Part shown: positions 32,126-39,944 of the stretch, one piece after another
How the letters are laid out: the number at the start of each line of letters is the position of its first letter
Position numbering within the stretch: position 1 is the first letter of the stretch
NCBI RefSeq assembly: GCF_003382565.3
Contig: NZ_CP086253.1
Coordinates: forward strand, 682,001-746,000
Reading direction: 5' to 3'
DNA from: Pectobacterium aquaticum
GTDB taxonomy: Bacteria; Pseudomonadota; Gammaproteobacteria; Enterobacterales; Enterobacteriaceae
DNA length: 64,000 nucleotides
Program-made: the position numbers and the translations under genes
Notes under the pieces: model-generated
The model's input: the letters and a program-made list of their open reading frames with translations, nothing else
Database searches by the model: none
What the model was told of the DNA's origin: nothing

Positions 32126-33139
32126 ATGCGCGTATTGGGTATCGAAACATCCTGTGATGAAACCGGAGTAGCTATTTATGACACGGAAGCTGGTTTGCTC
32201 GCCAATCAGCTATACAGTCAGGTCAAATTACATGCTGATTACGGTGGTGTAGTGCCTGAGCTCGCCTCACGCGATCACGTGCGTAAAACGGTTCCGTTGA
32301 TTCAGGCGGCGCTGTGTGAAGCTGGGCTACAGGCTGACGATATCGATGGTGTGGCTTACACCGCTGGCCCAGGCTTGGTCGGCGCGCTATTGGTGGGTGC
32401 GACTGTCGGCAGGTCGTTGGCATTCGCCTGGGGGGTACCGGCGATTCCTGTGCACCATATGGAAGGGCATTTGCTGGCGCCGATGCTGGAAGATAATCCA
32501 CCTGCGTTTCCTTTCGTGGCGCTGCTGGTTTCTGGTGGTCATACGCAGCTCATCAGCGTGACAGGCATTGGTGAGTACCGTTTGCTGGGCGAGTCGATTG
32601 ATGACGCGGCGGGTGAAGCGTTTGATAAAACGGCAAAGTTACTGGGATTAGATTATCCCGGCGGGCCAATGTTGTCGAAAATGGCGCAGGCGGGGAATTC
32701 CCAACGCTTTACGTTTCCGCGCCCGATGACAGACCGGCCGGGGTTGGATTTTAGCTTTTCTGGGCTAAAAACGTTTGCTGCCAATACGATTCGTAGCAAC
32801 GGTGATGACGATCAAACGCGTGCCGATATTGCTCGTGCGTTTGAAGACGCCGTCGTAGATACGCTGGCGATAAAATGTCGTCGTGCGCTGGATGAGACGG
32901 GCTTTAAACGACTGGTCATGGCGGGGGGCGTGAGTGCAAACCGGACGCTGCGTCAGCGCTTAGGTGAAGTGATGGCGAAACGCGGTGGTGAAGTGTTTTA
33001 TGCACGCCCCGAATTCTGTACAGATAACGGTGCGATGATTGCTTATGCGGGCAGTGTACGTCTGGTTCATGGCGCGAGCCAGACGCTAGGCGTATCCGTT
33101 CGGCCACGTTGGCCGTTGGCTGAATTGCCTGCGGTGTGA
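32126..33139 (+). CDS. tsaD: tRNA N6-adenosine threonylcarbamoyltransferase (TsaD/Gcp)
   Basis: 337 residues (E. coli 337). N-terminal ASKHA-fold motif GIETSCDETGVA, metal-binding histidines in HHMEGH (H111, H115 in E. coli numbering), and GGVSANR and DNGAMIAYAG nucleotide-binding motifs. With TsaB and TsaE it transfers threonylcarbamoyl from TC-AMP to A37 of tRNAs that read ANN codons. Divergent from rpsU as in E. coli. Downstream it faces argR, which differs from the E. coli order. Confidence 0.98.
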   Translation: MRVLGIETSCDETGVAIYDTEAGLLANQLYSQVKLHADYGGVVPELASRDHVRKTVPLIQAALCEAGLQADDIDGVAYTAGPGLVGALLVGATVGRSLAFAWGVPAIPVHHMEGHLLAPMLEDNPPAFPFVALLVSGGHTQLISVTGIGEYRLLGESIDDAAGEAFDKTAKLLGLDYPGGPMLSKMAQAGNSQRFTFPRPMTDRPGLDFSFSGLKTFAANTIRSNGDDDQTRADIARAFEDAVVDTLAIKCRRALDETGFKRLVMAGGVSANRTLRQRLGEVMAKRGGEVFYARPEFCTDNGAMIAYAGSVRLVHGASQTLGVSVRPRWPLAELPAV

Positions 33140-33155
33140 GTGTTCGAGTGATAAC

Positions 33156-33188
33156 CACTACGTGTAGATAACTGCTCTACACGTAGTG
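33156..33188. repeat. Perfect 13-bp inverted repeat between tsaD and argR
   Basis: CACTACGTGTAGA (33156-33168) and its exact reverse complement (33176-33188) with a seven-base loop, between two convergent genes. Neither side has a U-tract. It may act as a bidirectional transcript end or as a remnant at the chromosomal junction discussed in the findings. Confidence 0.7.
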
Positions 33189-33211
33189 AAGAAAGCGTAG
33201 CAAAAAGCGCA

Positions 33212-33682
33212 TTACAGCTCTTGTTCGAATAGCACCAGAATCGCTTCGTAAAGCTGTTTGACGCTGAAGCCTCGTGCCGGGGTGGTAAAGATAGTATCAT
33301 CCCCCGCGATGGTGCCGAGAATGCCTTCTGACTTACCTAATGAGTCCAGCAGGCGAGCAATGAGCTGCGCAGCGCCTGGGCTGGTATGGATCACGACGAC
33401 GGCATCATTGTAATCCACGTCCAGTACAAGGTTCTTCAGCGGGCTGGACGTCGTCGGGACGCCAAGCTCGGCAGGGAGACAATACACCATCTCCATTTTG
33501 GCATTGCGTGTGCGCACGGCACCAAATTTCGTTAGCATGCGTGACACCTTGGATTGGTTGATGTTTTCAAATCCGTCGTCTTGCAATGCCTGAACAATTT
33601 CACTTTGAGAACTGAATTTCTCTTCCTTTAACAGCGCTTTGAACGCTTTAACGAGGTCTTCTTGTTTTGTCGAATTTCGCAT
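33212..33682 (-). CDS. argR: Arginine repressor
   Basis: 156 residues (E. coli 156). N-terminal winged HTH (FSSQSEIVQALQDDGFENINQSKVSRMLTKF region, 24-55) and C-terminal arginine-binding/hexamerisation domain with GTIAGDDTIFTT. It represses arginine biosynthesis genes with L-arginine as co-repressor and assists XerCD recombination at cer sites. The gene is divergent from mdh and has an ARG box in its own promoter, so autoregulation is likely. Confidence 0.98.
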   Translation of the reverse strand: MRNSTKQEDLVKAFKALLKEEKFSSQSEIVQALQDDGFENINQSKVSRMLTKFGAVRTRNAKMEMVYCLPAELGVPTTSSPLKNLVLDVDYNDAVVVIHTSPGAAQLIARLLDSLGKSEGILGTIAGDDTIFTTPARGFSVKQLYEAILVLFEQEL

Positions 33683-33717
33683 TCTGCACCGGATTAATTG
33701 TTATGGTTAATCTTCCT

Positions 33718-33747
33718 ATTATGCAGTTGTGTGAATTTTTATGCAAT
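33718..33747 (-). promoter_or_regulatory. argR promoter with overlapping ARG box
   Basis: On the minus strand -35 TTGCAT (plus 33741-33746) and -10 CATAAT (plus 33718-33723) are exactly 17 bases apart. The spacer and -35 are covered by an ARG-box-like palindrome at 33730-33747 (TGTGAAT-tttt-ATGCAAT), close to the consensus wnTGAATwwwwATTCAnw. Binding there would shut off argR. Confidence 0.75.
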
Positions 33748-34150
33748 TAAATCGCGTATAATTCCAATCCATTTCACCAGATATGCGTTAGTCGCTGTTT
33801 TCAAAAAAAATCGACTCTCGGGTAGTCCGAAAAATGCGTCCTGCGTCACATAAAAGTAAATCAAATGTTATCAGAATGATGTTGTTTGGACGCCACCGAT
33901 CGGTGTAATGTAGCGCACAGGTTAATTGCACGTGAATGAACACCGCGTTATAGCTCAATAGCTTATTAACTTTACTTACCTTTCAAACGAATGGTTGTTT
34001 TTGATTTATTATTAGAGACATAGCGTATTTTTGTCTCTCATACAATTTGTGGAGAGATAAGTAGGTTGCTCGTATTCCCATTTTTATATTCTGTTTATAA
34101 CCAAATGAATTCACGGCACTTTTTTATTTTATGATAATAAGGAGTTTAGG
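33748..34150 (+). promoter_or_regulatory. Long AT-rich upstream region of mdh
   Basis: The argR-mdh gap has no gene. It contains a perfect 12-bp palindrome CACCGATCGGTG (33894-33905), an AGAGACA...TGTCTCT inverted pair near 34014-34043, and a consensus AAGGAG ribosome site just before the mdh ATG. E. coli mdh is repressed by ArcA and activated by CRP from this gap; sites of that kind are plausible in the 33.95-34.0 kb stretch but I cannot assign them with confidence. Confidence 0.45.
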
Positions 34151-35089
34151 ATGAAAGTTGCAGTTCTCGGAGCAGCAGGTGGTATCGGTCAGGCACTCGC
34201 ACTCCTCCTCAAAACCCAGCTTCCTTCAGGTTCAGAACTATCCCTTTACGATATCGCCCCTGTAACGCCGGGTGTTGCCGTCGATCTGAGCCATATTCCT
34301 ACAGCCGTGAAGATCAAAGGTTATAGCGGTGAAGATGCTAAACCAGCGCTTGTTGGTGCAGATATCGTGCTGATCTCCGCGGGTGTGGCACGTAAACCTG
34401 GTATGGATCGTTCCGATCTGTTCAACGTCAATGCTGGCATTGTGCGTAATCTGGTTGAGCAAATTGCGGTTACTTGCCCGAAAGCCTGTATCGGTATCAT
34501 CACCAACCCAGTGAACACGACCGTTGCGATTGCGGCCGAAGTGCTGAAAAAAGCTGGTGTATATGACAAAAACAAACTGTTCGGCGTCACTACGCTGGAT
34601 ATCATCCGTTCCAACACGTTCGTTGCTGAGCTGAAAGGCAAACAACCGCAGGATATTAATGTGCCGGTTATCGGCGGACACTCTGGTGTGACGATTCTGC
34701 CTCTGCTGTCTCAGGTTCCTGGTATCAGCTTCAGCGAGCAGGAAGTGGCCGATCTGACCAAGCGTATTCAGAATGCGGGTACTGAGGTTGTTGAAGCCAA
34801 AGCGGGTGGCGGATCGGCAACGCTGTCTATGGGTCAGGCAGCTGCGCGTTTTGGTCTGTCTCTGGTTCGTGCGCTGCAAGGTGAAAACGGTGTGGTTGAA
34901 TGTGCATACGTTGAAAGTGATGGCAAATATGCCCGCTTCTTCGCTCAGCCGATTCTGTTAGGTAAAGACGGCGTCGCCGAGCGTAAAGACATCGGCACAT
35001 TAAGCGCTTTTGAGCAAAACGCGCTTAACAGCATGTTGGATACGCTGAAGCAGGATATTGAGCTAGGCGAGACGTTCATCAAGAACTAA
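34151..35089 (+). CDS. mdh: Malate dehydrogenase (NAD)
   Basis: 312 residues (E. coli 312). NAD-binding GAAGGIGQ at 7-14; substrate arginines in GVARKPGMDR (R81, R87); catalytic D150 and H177 in TTLDIIRS and GGHSGVT. It interconverts malate and oxaloacetate in the TCA cycle, in the cytoplasm. Single-gene unit, divergent from argR, followed by an ERIC element and a terminator. Codon use is that of a highly expressed gene. Confidence 0.99.
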   Translation: MKVAVLGAAGGIGQALALLLKTQLPSGSELSLYDIAPVTPGVAVDLSHIPTAVKIKGYSGEDAKPALVGADIVLISAGVARKPGMDRSDLFNVNAGIVRNLVEQIAVTCPKACIGIITNPVNTTVAIAAEVLKKAGVYDKNKLFGVTTLDIIRSNTFVAELKGKQPQDINVPVIGGHSGVTILPLLSQVPGISFSEQEVADLTKRIQNAGTEVVEAKAGGGSATLSMGQAAARFGLSLVRALQGENGVVECAYVESDGKYARFFAQPILLGKDGVAERKDIGTLSAFEQNALNSMLDTLKQDIELGETFIKN

Positions 35090-35214
<125 letters not shown>

Positions 35215-35241
35215 GAGCGAGTGTTAGTCATTCGCAGAATA

Positions 35242-35271
35242 AAAAGCCGGAGATGTTGATCTCCGGCTTTT
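35242..35271. terminator. Bidirectional terminator between mdh and sfsB
   Basis: AAAAGCCGGAGAT/ATCTCCGGCTTTT, a perfect 13-bp stem with a GTTG loop, followed by TCTTTTTT on the plus strand and by TTATTC on the minus strand. It ends both the mdh transcript after the ERIC element and sfsB. Confidence 0.93.
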
Positions 35272-35276
35272 CTTTT

Positions 35277-35540
35277 TTAATCGGGACGGATGAGTTTTTT
35301 TCTGTCGATAAGCTCATTGGTTTCCGGGTTGTAGTACCGGCTGGGCCAAATCTCTGAAGGGTGAATACCCAGCGCATCGGCAATAAGCCATTCCCCCTTG
35401 GGCCAAGGGCGTGAGAGCGCATTAGCTAACGTCGATGAGCTTAATCCGGCCGCTCGCGATACCGCCGCCAGCGTTGTGTTTTTCTTGCGCAGTGCAGCAA
35501 TGATATCAGCGGGATGCCAGTCTTGTTTCCTTAAAATCAT
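35277..35540 (-). CDS. sfsB: Ner-like DNA-binding transcriptional regulator SfsB (Nlp)
   Basis: 87 residues, highly similar to E. coli SfsB/Nlp (92): shares DWHPADIIAALRKK, the HTH GLSSSTLANALSRPWPKGE, and IWPSRYYNPET. The family derives from the Ner repressors of Mu-like phages. E. coli SfsB stimulates maltose genes when overproduced. In E. coli it also neighbours ispB. It is divergent from a Mu-repressor-like gene with a palindromic spacer between. Confidence 0.93.
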   Translation of the reverse strand: MILRKQDWHPADIIAALRKKNTTLAAVSRAAGLSSSTLANALSRPWPKGEWLIADALGIHPSEIWPSRYYNPETNELIDRKKLIRPD

Positions 35541-35594
35541 AATCCTTCCCTTATTTGCTATAAGACGACTGTCGATTAGTGGTATAAATAACGG

Positions 35595-35642
35595 ATGTTA
35601 GTTATATGCCGAACTAACATGACATTATTATTTGGAAATAAT
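35595..35642. promoter_or_regulatory. Two palindromes in the sfsB / Mu-like gene divergent spacer
   Basis: ATGTTAGTT (35595-35603) and AACTAACAT (35612-35620) form a perfect 9-bp inverted repeat with an eight-base gap. Right next to it ATTATTT-gg-AAATAAT (35627-35642) forms another palindrome. They sit in an AT-rich spacer between two genes for DNA-binding proteins transcribed away from each other, so they are likely operators for one or both products. Confidence 0.6.
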
Positions 35643-35727
35643 ATAGCATTAATTTTCCTTAAAATTCTCAATTAATTTCCAAATGAGCGCGTTTTTGTTA
35701 GGGATGGCACTATCAGGATGAAAGGCA

Positions 35728-36114
35728 ATGAAAAAAGAGTGGTTTGCTACCAGCGAATTGGTTGGAGTCGGCGGCCTTCCGAAATCAAGACAAGGATTAA
35801 ATAAACGCGCCCGCGAGGATGGATGGGAGAAGCGTCGCCGTAGAGGCGTCCAGGGAAGAGGGGTGGAATACTCAATTCACAGCTTGCCGGATACGGTAAA
35901 AAAATCCCTATTACTCGAAATCGAGCCTTCCGCCTACTCGGCGAAACAGCCTGCGGCACTGGCCGTATGGATGCAGATCTATCAACAACTATCTGAAAAA
36001 GAAAGAGATGAGTTAATCGCTTATATTTTGCGAGTCGGGGTCTCTACCACGCTGAGCCAGTTAGGCATTACACCGTCGGATGAGGAACCTATCTCATCGA
36101 TGGAGATTGACTGA
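35728..36114 (+). CDS. Mu repressor/transposase-type DNA-binding protein, copy 1
   Basis: 128 residues. The N-terminal ~60 residues are a Mu-type winged helix DNA-binding domain (WFATSELVGVGGLP, GLNKRAREDGWEKRR, YSIHSLP), as in the N-termini of Mu repressor and MuA. The rest is a helical region (MQIYQQLSEKERDELIAYILRVG) found at the C-terminus of Mu c-type regulators, with no transposase catalytic domain. It is a domesticated phage-type regulator; target unknown. A close paralogue follows at 36365-36739, about 65% identical over the DNA-binding part by eye. Confidence 0.8.
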   Translation: MKKEWFATSELVGVGGLPKSRQGLNKRAREDGWEKRRRRGVQGRGVEYSIHSLPDTVKKSLLLEIEPSAYSAKQPAALAVWMQIYQQLSEKERDELIAYILRVGVSTTLSQLGITPSDEEPISSMEID

Positions 36115-36364
36115 TTCGCTACTGGCGATCTTTTTGAACGTTAATCATCAGTGATGAAAAGGAACCTGTGCTTTCTTTTCCTTTATAGCCCGTTATGTTG
36201 CCGCGGTGCTTGGTTATCGCGCTGGATTTCATCATTTCTTCTATTATTTAGGTGTATTGGTAACATGTAAGAGTTAGCGGTTTAGGTAACAATAGTCTAT
36301 TATATGGAAACTTTTGGGCGAGTTGACGTAATGCCTGTTCAAAACAAACAAGGGAGTGACGAGT

Positions 36365-36739
36365 ATGGACAAAGAGTGGTTTGCAACAAGTGAGCTGGTT
36401 GGCGTAGGTGGTTTGCCGAAATCACCGCAGGGGCTGAACAAACGGGCGCGTGACGACGGTTGGGAAAAGCGCAGGCGGAAAGGGGTTCAAGGGCGTGGTG
36501 TCGAATACTCTATTCGCAGTTTGCCAAACGAGGTCAGGAACTCCCTACTGGTAAAGGAAAATCCGCCAACCGAGTATTATCGTATAGATAATGAACCGAC
36601 CCTGCTGTCATCGTGGGTGCATATCTTCCATCAACTTTCCGTTGATGAACGAAGTCGGCTGATTAATTTCATCTTGCGTGAAGGGACAATAGCAATGCTG
36701 TCTCGGCTGGATGATGTCACACTCGACCAGACTGCCTAA
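36365..36739 (+). CDS. Mu repressor/transposase-type DNA-binding protein, copy 2
   Basis: 124 residues from the ATG at 36365, which has AGGGAG eight bases upstream; a GTG at 36356 would add three residues. Same layout as copy 1: winged helix domain (WFATSELVGVGGLPKSPQ, GLNKRARDDGWEKRRRKG) and a C-terminal helical segment (IFHQLSVDERSRLINFILREG). The DNA-binding halves are much more alike than the tails, pointing to an old tandem duplication with the tails diverging. The 250-base gap between copies suggests separate promoters; none is clear. Confidence 0.8.
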   Translation: MDKEWFATSELVGVGGLPKSPQGLNKRARDDGWEKRRRKGVQGRGVEYSIRSLPNEVRNSLLVKENPPTEYYRIDNEPTLLSSWVHIFHQLSVDERSRLINFILREGTIAMLSRLDDVTLDQTA

Positions 36740-36751
36740 GTCTGGCGAAGG

Positions 36752-36776
36752 AGTAGCGCTGCAAGGCAGCGCTACT
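36752..36776. terminator. Hairpin between Mu-like copy 2 and ispB
   Basis: AGTAGCGCTGC/GCAGCGCTACT, 11 perfect pairs with a three-base loop, between convergent genes. U-tracts are absent on both sides, so it is a structural transcript end rather than a classical terminator. Confidence 0.55.
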
Positions 36777-36817
36777 TATGAATCAACGATCTTATCAGAT
36801 AAGAACCTTACACCACG

Positions 36818-37789
36818 TTAGAAATCGCGCTGTACGGCTAAGTGAGCAAGCCCTTCGAGCGCAATGCGGTGTGGCGTTTCCGGCAGCAGCTGTAGTGCGC
36901 TAATCGCCTTATCTGCCTCTTCTTCGGCACGCTGACGCGTATAATCAAGTGAACCACATTGCTGCATGGCGGCAAGAACCGGTCCCAGCAGATGGCGCCC
37001 GTTTCCTTCTTCAATCGCCTTGCGAATCATCGAACGTTGTTCTGCATTACCATGACGCATCGCGTGCAGCAGCGGCAGCGTTGGCTTGCCTTCATTGAGG
37101 TCATCACCCGTGTTTTTACCCAGCGTTTTGCCGTCTGCGCTGTAGTCGAGCAGATCATCAATTAACTGGAAGGCGGTGCCCAGGTAGCGGCCATAGTCCT
37201 GAAGCGCCTTTTCTTGCTCTGGCGTCGCGCCGGCAAGGATGGATGAAGATTGCGCTGCGGCTTCAAATAAACGCGCCGTTTTGCTGTAAATGACGCGCAT
37301 GTAGCTTTCTTCAGTGATATCCGGATCGTTGCAGTTCATTAGCTGCAAGACTTCGCCTTCAGCAATCACGTTCACCGCTTCTGACATCAGCGCCAGCACA
37401 CGTAACGATTCGAGGCTGGTCATCATCTGGAAGGCGCGAGTATAGATGAAATCCCCGACCAGCACGCTTGCTGCGTTGCCAAAGGCGGCATTTGCCGTCG
37501 CTTTACCTCGGCGCATGTCTGATTCGTCTACCACGTCATCATGTAGCAGCGTTGCGGTGTGGATAAATTCGATCAGTGCGGCGACAGTGACATGCTTATC
37601 ACCGGTATAGTCGAGGGCTCTGGCCGCAAGGACAGCAATCATCGGGCGTATACGTTTTCCACCACCGCTGATGATGTAATGTCCAAGCTGGTTTATCAAA
37701 ACGACGTCTGAATTCAGTTGTTCAAGAATGACGTTATTAACAGCTGCCATATCCTGCGCAGTTAATGTTGTAATTTGTTCTAGATTCAT
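36818..37789 (-). CDS. ispB: Octaprenyl diphosphate synthase
   Basis: 323 residues (E. coli 323) from the ATG at 37789, which gives the conserved start MNLEQITTLTAQDM; four upstream residues in frame are not used by homologues. Contains both aspartate-rich motifs of trans-prenyltransferases, LLHDDVVDESD and LIDDLLDYSAD. It extends farnesyl diphosphate with five IPP units to make the ubiquinone-8 side chain. It is divergent from rplU as in E. coli. Confidence 0.98.
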   Translation of the reverse strand: MNLEQITTLTAQDMAAVNNVILEQLNSDVVLINQLGHYIISGGGKRIRPMIAVLAARALDYTGDKHVTVAALIEFIHTATLLHDDVVDESDMRRGKATANAAFGNAASVLVGDFIYTRAFQMMTSLESLRVLALMSEAVNVIAEGEVLQLMNCNDPDITEESYMRVIYSKTARLFEAAAQSSSILAGATPEQEKALQDYGRYLGTAFQLIDDLLDYSADGKTLGKNTGDDLNEGKPTLPLLHAMRHGNAEQRSMIRKAIEEGNGRHLLGPVLAAMQQCGSLDYTRQRAEEEADKAISALQLLPETPHRIALEGLAHLAVQRDF

Positions 37790-37944
37790 GGTTTGTGCCA
37801 ACGTATGTCTTCAACACTGCCGTAAGATTGCTGTTGCATATCGGCAAGACGAAACTGATTGTGCCGATTGTACTTGAAAAATGAGAGAGATAAACGGCAG
37901 TTGATACGTTGTATTCTTTTTCTTCACATCCGTTGATTATGCAC

Positions 37945-37973
37945 TTGTCATCCTCAGTATTTTTGCGTAGAAT
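37945..37973 (+). promoter_or_regulatory. Sigma-70 promoter of rplU-rpmA
   Basis: TTGTCA at 37945-37950 and TAGAAT at 37968-37973 with an ideal 17-base spacer, about 70 bases before the rplU start. It faces away from ispB and would drive rplU-rpmA and, by read-through of the 38661 terminator, yhbE-obgE. Confidence 0.8.
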
Positions 37974-38045
37974 TCGCGCCCTATTATGAATATTTATAGC
38001 GTGCTCTGAAACCTATTAACGGGTGCGCGGAAAGCGGAGTTTTAT

Positions 38046-38357
38046 ATGTACGCAGTTTTCCAAAGTGGTGGTAAACAACACCGAGTAAGCGAAGGGCAAA
38101 CCGTTCGCTTGGAAAAGCTGGACATCGCAACTGGTGAAGCCGTTGAGTTTGACCAAGTTCTGATGGTTGCCAACGGTGAAGAAATCAAAATCGGCGTTCC
38201 TTTCGTCGATGGCGGTAAAATCAAAGCTGAAGTTGTTGCTCATGGTCGTGGCGAAAAAGTGAAGATCGTTAAGTTCCGTCGCCGTAAACACTACCGTAAG
38301 CAAGCAGGCCACCGTCAGTGGTTCACTGACGTGAAAATTACCGGCATCAGCGCTTAA
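38046..38357 (+). CDS. rplU: 50S ribosomal protein L21
   Basis: 103 residues (E. coli 103), nearly identical: starts MYAVFQSGGKQHRV and has the 23S rRNA-binding stretch KFRRRKHYRKQAGHRQ. Bound to domain V-region rRNA in the large subunit. First gene of rplU-rpmA, 19 bases before rpmA. Confidence 0.99.
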   Translation: MYAVFQSGGKQHRVSEGQTVRLEKLDIATGEAVEFDQVLMVANGEEIKIGVPFVDGGKIKAEVVAHGRGEKVKIVKFRRRKHYRKQAGHRQWFTDVKITGISA

Positions 38358-38376
38358 GATTAGGAGAGCGGATTAA

Positions 38377-38634
38377 ATGGCACACAAGAAAGCTGGCGGT
38401 TCAACCCGTAACGGTCGTGACTCTAACGCACAACGTCTGGGCGTAAAACGTTTTGGCGGCGAAAGTGTACTGGCTGGCAACATCATCGTTCGTCAACGTG
38501 GTACTAAATTCCATGCAGGAACTAATGTTGGCTGCGGGAAAGATCATACTCTGTTTGCTTTGACTGATGGTAAAGTTCAGTTTGAAGTTAAAGGCCCGAA
38601 AAACCGTAAATTTATCAGCATCGTTGCTGAATAA
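38377..38634 (+). CDS. rpmA: 50S ribosomal protein L27
   Basis: 85 residues (E. coli 85): MAHKKAGGSTRNGRDSNAQR start. The flexible N-terminus reaches the peptidyl transferase centre. Preceded by TAGGAGAG. Followed by a strong terminator. Confidence 0.99.
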   Translation: MAHKKAGGSTRNGRDSNAQRLGVKRFGGESVLAGNIIVRQRGTKFHAGTNVGCGKDHTLFALTDGKVQFEVKGPKNRKFISIVAE

Positions 38635-38660
38635 TTTTCCGCGTTAGGTCTAACGGATTT

Positions 38661-38690
38661 AAGCCCTGCAATTCTTTGCGGGGCTTTTTA
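38661..38690 (+). terminator. Terminator after rpmA
   Basis: AAGCCCTGCAA/TTGCGGGGCTT, 11 pairs including one G-T, loop TTCT, followed by TTTT. Typical of the rpmA-yhbE gap, where partial read-through into yhbE-obgE is known in enterics. Confidence 0.9.
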
Positions 38691-38723
38691 CATTCTGATT
38701 CTGAGTAAACCATCTGGATAAGT

Positions 38724-39686
38724 ATGAATACTAAACAACAGACGGGCATCGGTCTTTGTCTGGCGCTGACTACGGCTGTTTGCTGGGGAGCGTTGCCGAT
38801 AGCCATGAAACAGGTTCTGGTGGTGATGGAACCTTATACGATTGTTTGGTATCGCTTTTTCATTGCTTCCATTGGACTTGGCATTATTTTGTCATCCCGT
38901 AAGACGTTGCCACCAATGCGGGTTTTCCGGCATCGGCGCTGGTGGGTTCTGCTATTGATTGCGACGGCTGGGCTGCTGGGCAACTTTGTTTTCTTTAGCT
39001 CGTCTCTCCAATATCTGAGCCCGACGGCGTCTCAGGTTATCGGGCAGCTTTCCCCCGTAGGCATGATGTTCGCCAGCGTACTTATCCTAAAGGAAAAGAT
39101 GCGCGGTACGCAGGTTATCGGCGCGATCATGCTGATCTGTGGTCTGCTCCTGTTCTTTAATACCAGCCTGATTGAGATTTTTACCCGACTGACAGACTAC
39201 ACGTTGGGCGTGCTGCTGGGTGTTTGCGCCTCGGCGGTATGGGTATCCTATGGTGTAGCGCAGAAAGTTCTATTGCGACGTCTGACATCACAGCAGATTC
39301 TGTTTTTGTTATATGCTCTGTGTGTCGTCTTTATCACGCCTTTTGCCAAGCTTGAGGTTATTTTTCAACTGAGCAACTGGCAGCTTATTTGCCTGTTATT
39401 CTGCGGTGCGAATACGTTGATTGGCTATGGTGCGCTGGCGGAGGCAATGGCTCGCTGGCAGGCGTCGCAGGTTAGTGCGGTCATTACGCTGACGCCGTTG
39501 TTTACGTTGCTGTTTTCCGATCTGCTGGCGTTAGGGTGGCCGACTTTCTTTGCTGTGCCAGTATTGAATTGGATTGGTTACGTCGGTGCGTTTGTGGTTG
39601 TTGCTGGCGCCATGTTTTCCGCTATTGGACATCGTTTCCTTCCTAGAAAGAAAGAGCCTGTGCTGCCATTGGTCGCGAAAAAATAG
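38724..39686 (+). CDS. yhbE: EamA/DMT-family inner membrane transporter YhbE
   Basis: 320 residues (E. coli YhbE 321) with ten hydrophobic segments and two EamA repeats, in the same rpmA-yhbE-obgE context as E. coli. Drug/metabolite transporters of this class export amino acids or small metabolites; the substrate of YhbE is unknown. Ends in a short basic tail (RKKEPVLPLVAKK). Confidence 0.95.
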   Translation: MNTKQQTGIGLCLALTTAVCWGALPIAMKQVLVVMEPYTIVWYRFFIASIGLGIILSSRKTLPPMRVFRHRRWWVLLLIATAGLLGNFVFFSSSLQYLSPTASQVIGQLSPVGMMFASVLILKEKMRGTQVIGAIMLICGLLLFFNTSLIEIFTRLTDYTLGVLLGVCASAVWVSYGVAQKVLLRRLTSQQILFLLYALCVVFITPFAKLEVIFQLSNWQLICLLFCGANTLIGYGALAEAMARWQASQVSAVITLTPLFTLLFSDLLALGWPTFFAVPVLNWIGYVGAFVVVAGAMFSAIGHRFLPRKKEPVLPLVAKK

Positions 39687-39944
39687 CTTAAGAGAAAGTG
39701 TATTGCAGCGGTCACTGCCATCTTTTGACAGCCTGCATGTGTTGTTTATTTTTAATACAGATGAAATTATTGGAGCGGGCAGGTACAATCCGCTCCTTTG
39801 CTGGAATGCGTTCTGGTGCGTCAGTTTTTTAATGGTGAGTAGAAATACGCTACATGCCGTAAAATCAAAAGTTACGCCAAGAAGAACCAATAACAAGCCT
39901 AAAACACGTAGATATTCTCTATTGGTTTTTTGCGGAGAGAATCA

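Noticed and set aside
34238..34879. 213-codon open frame antisense to mdh
   Set aside because: Complementary shadow of a conserved high-expression gene.
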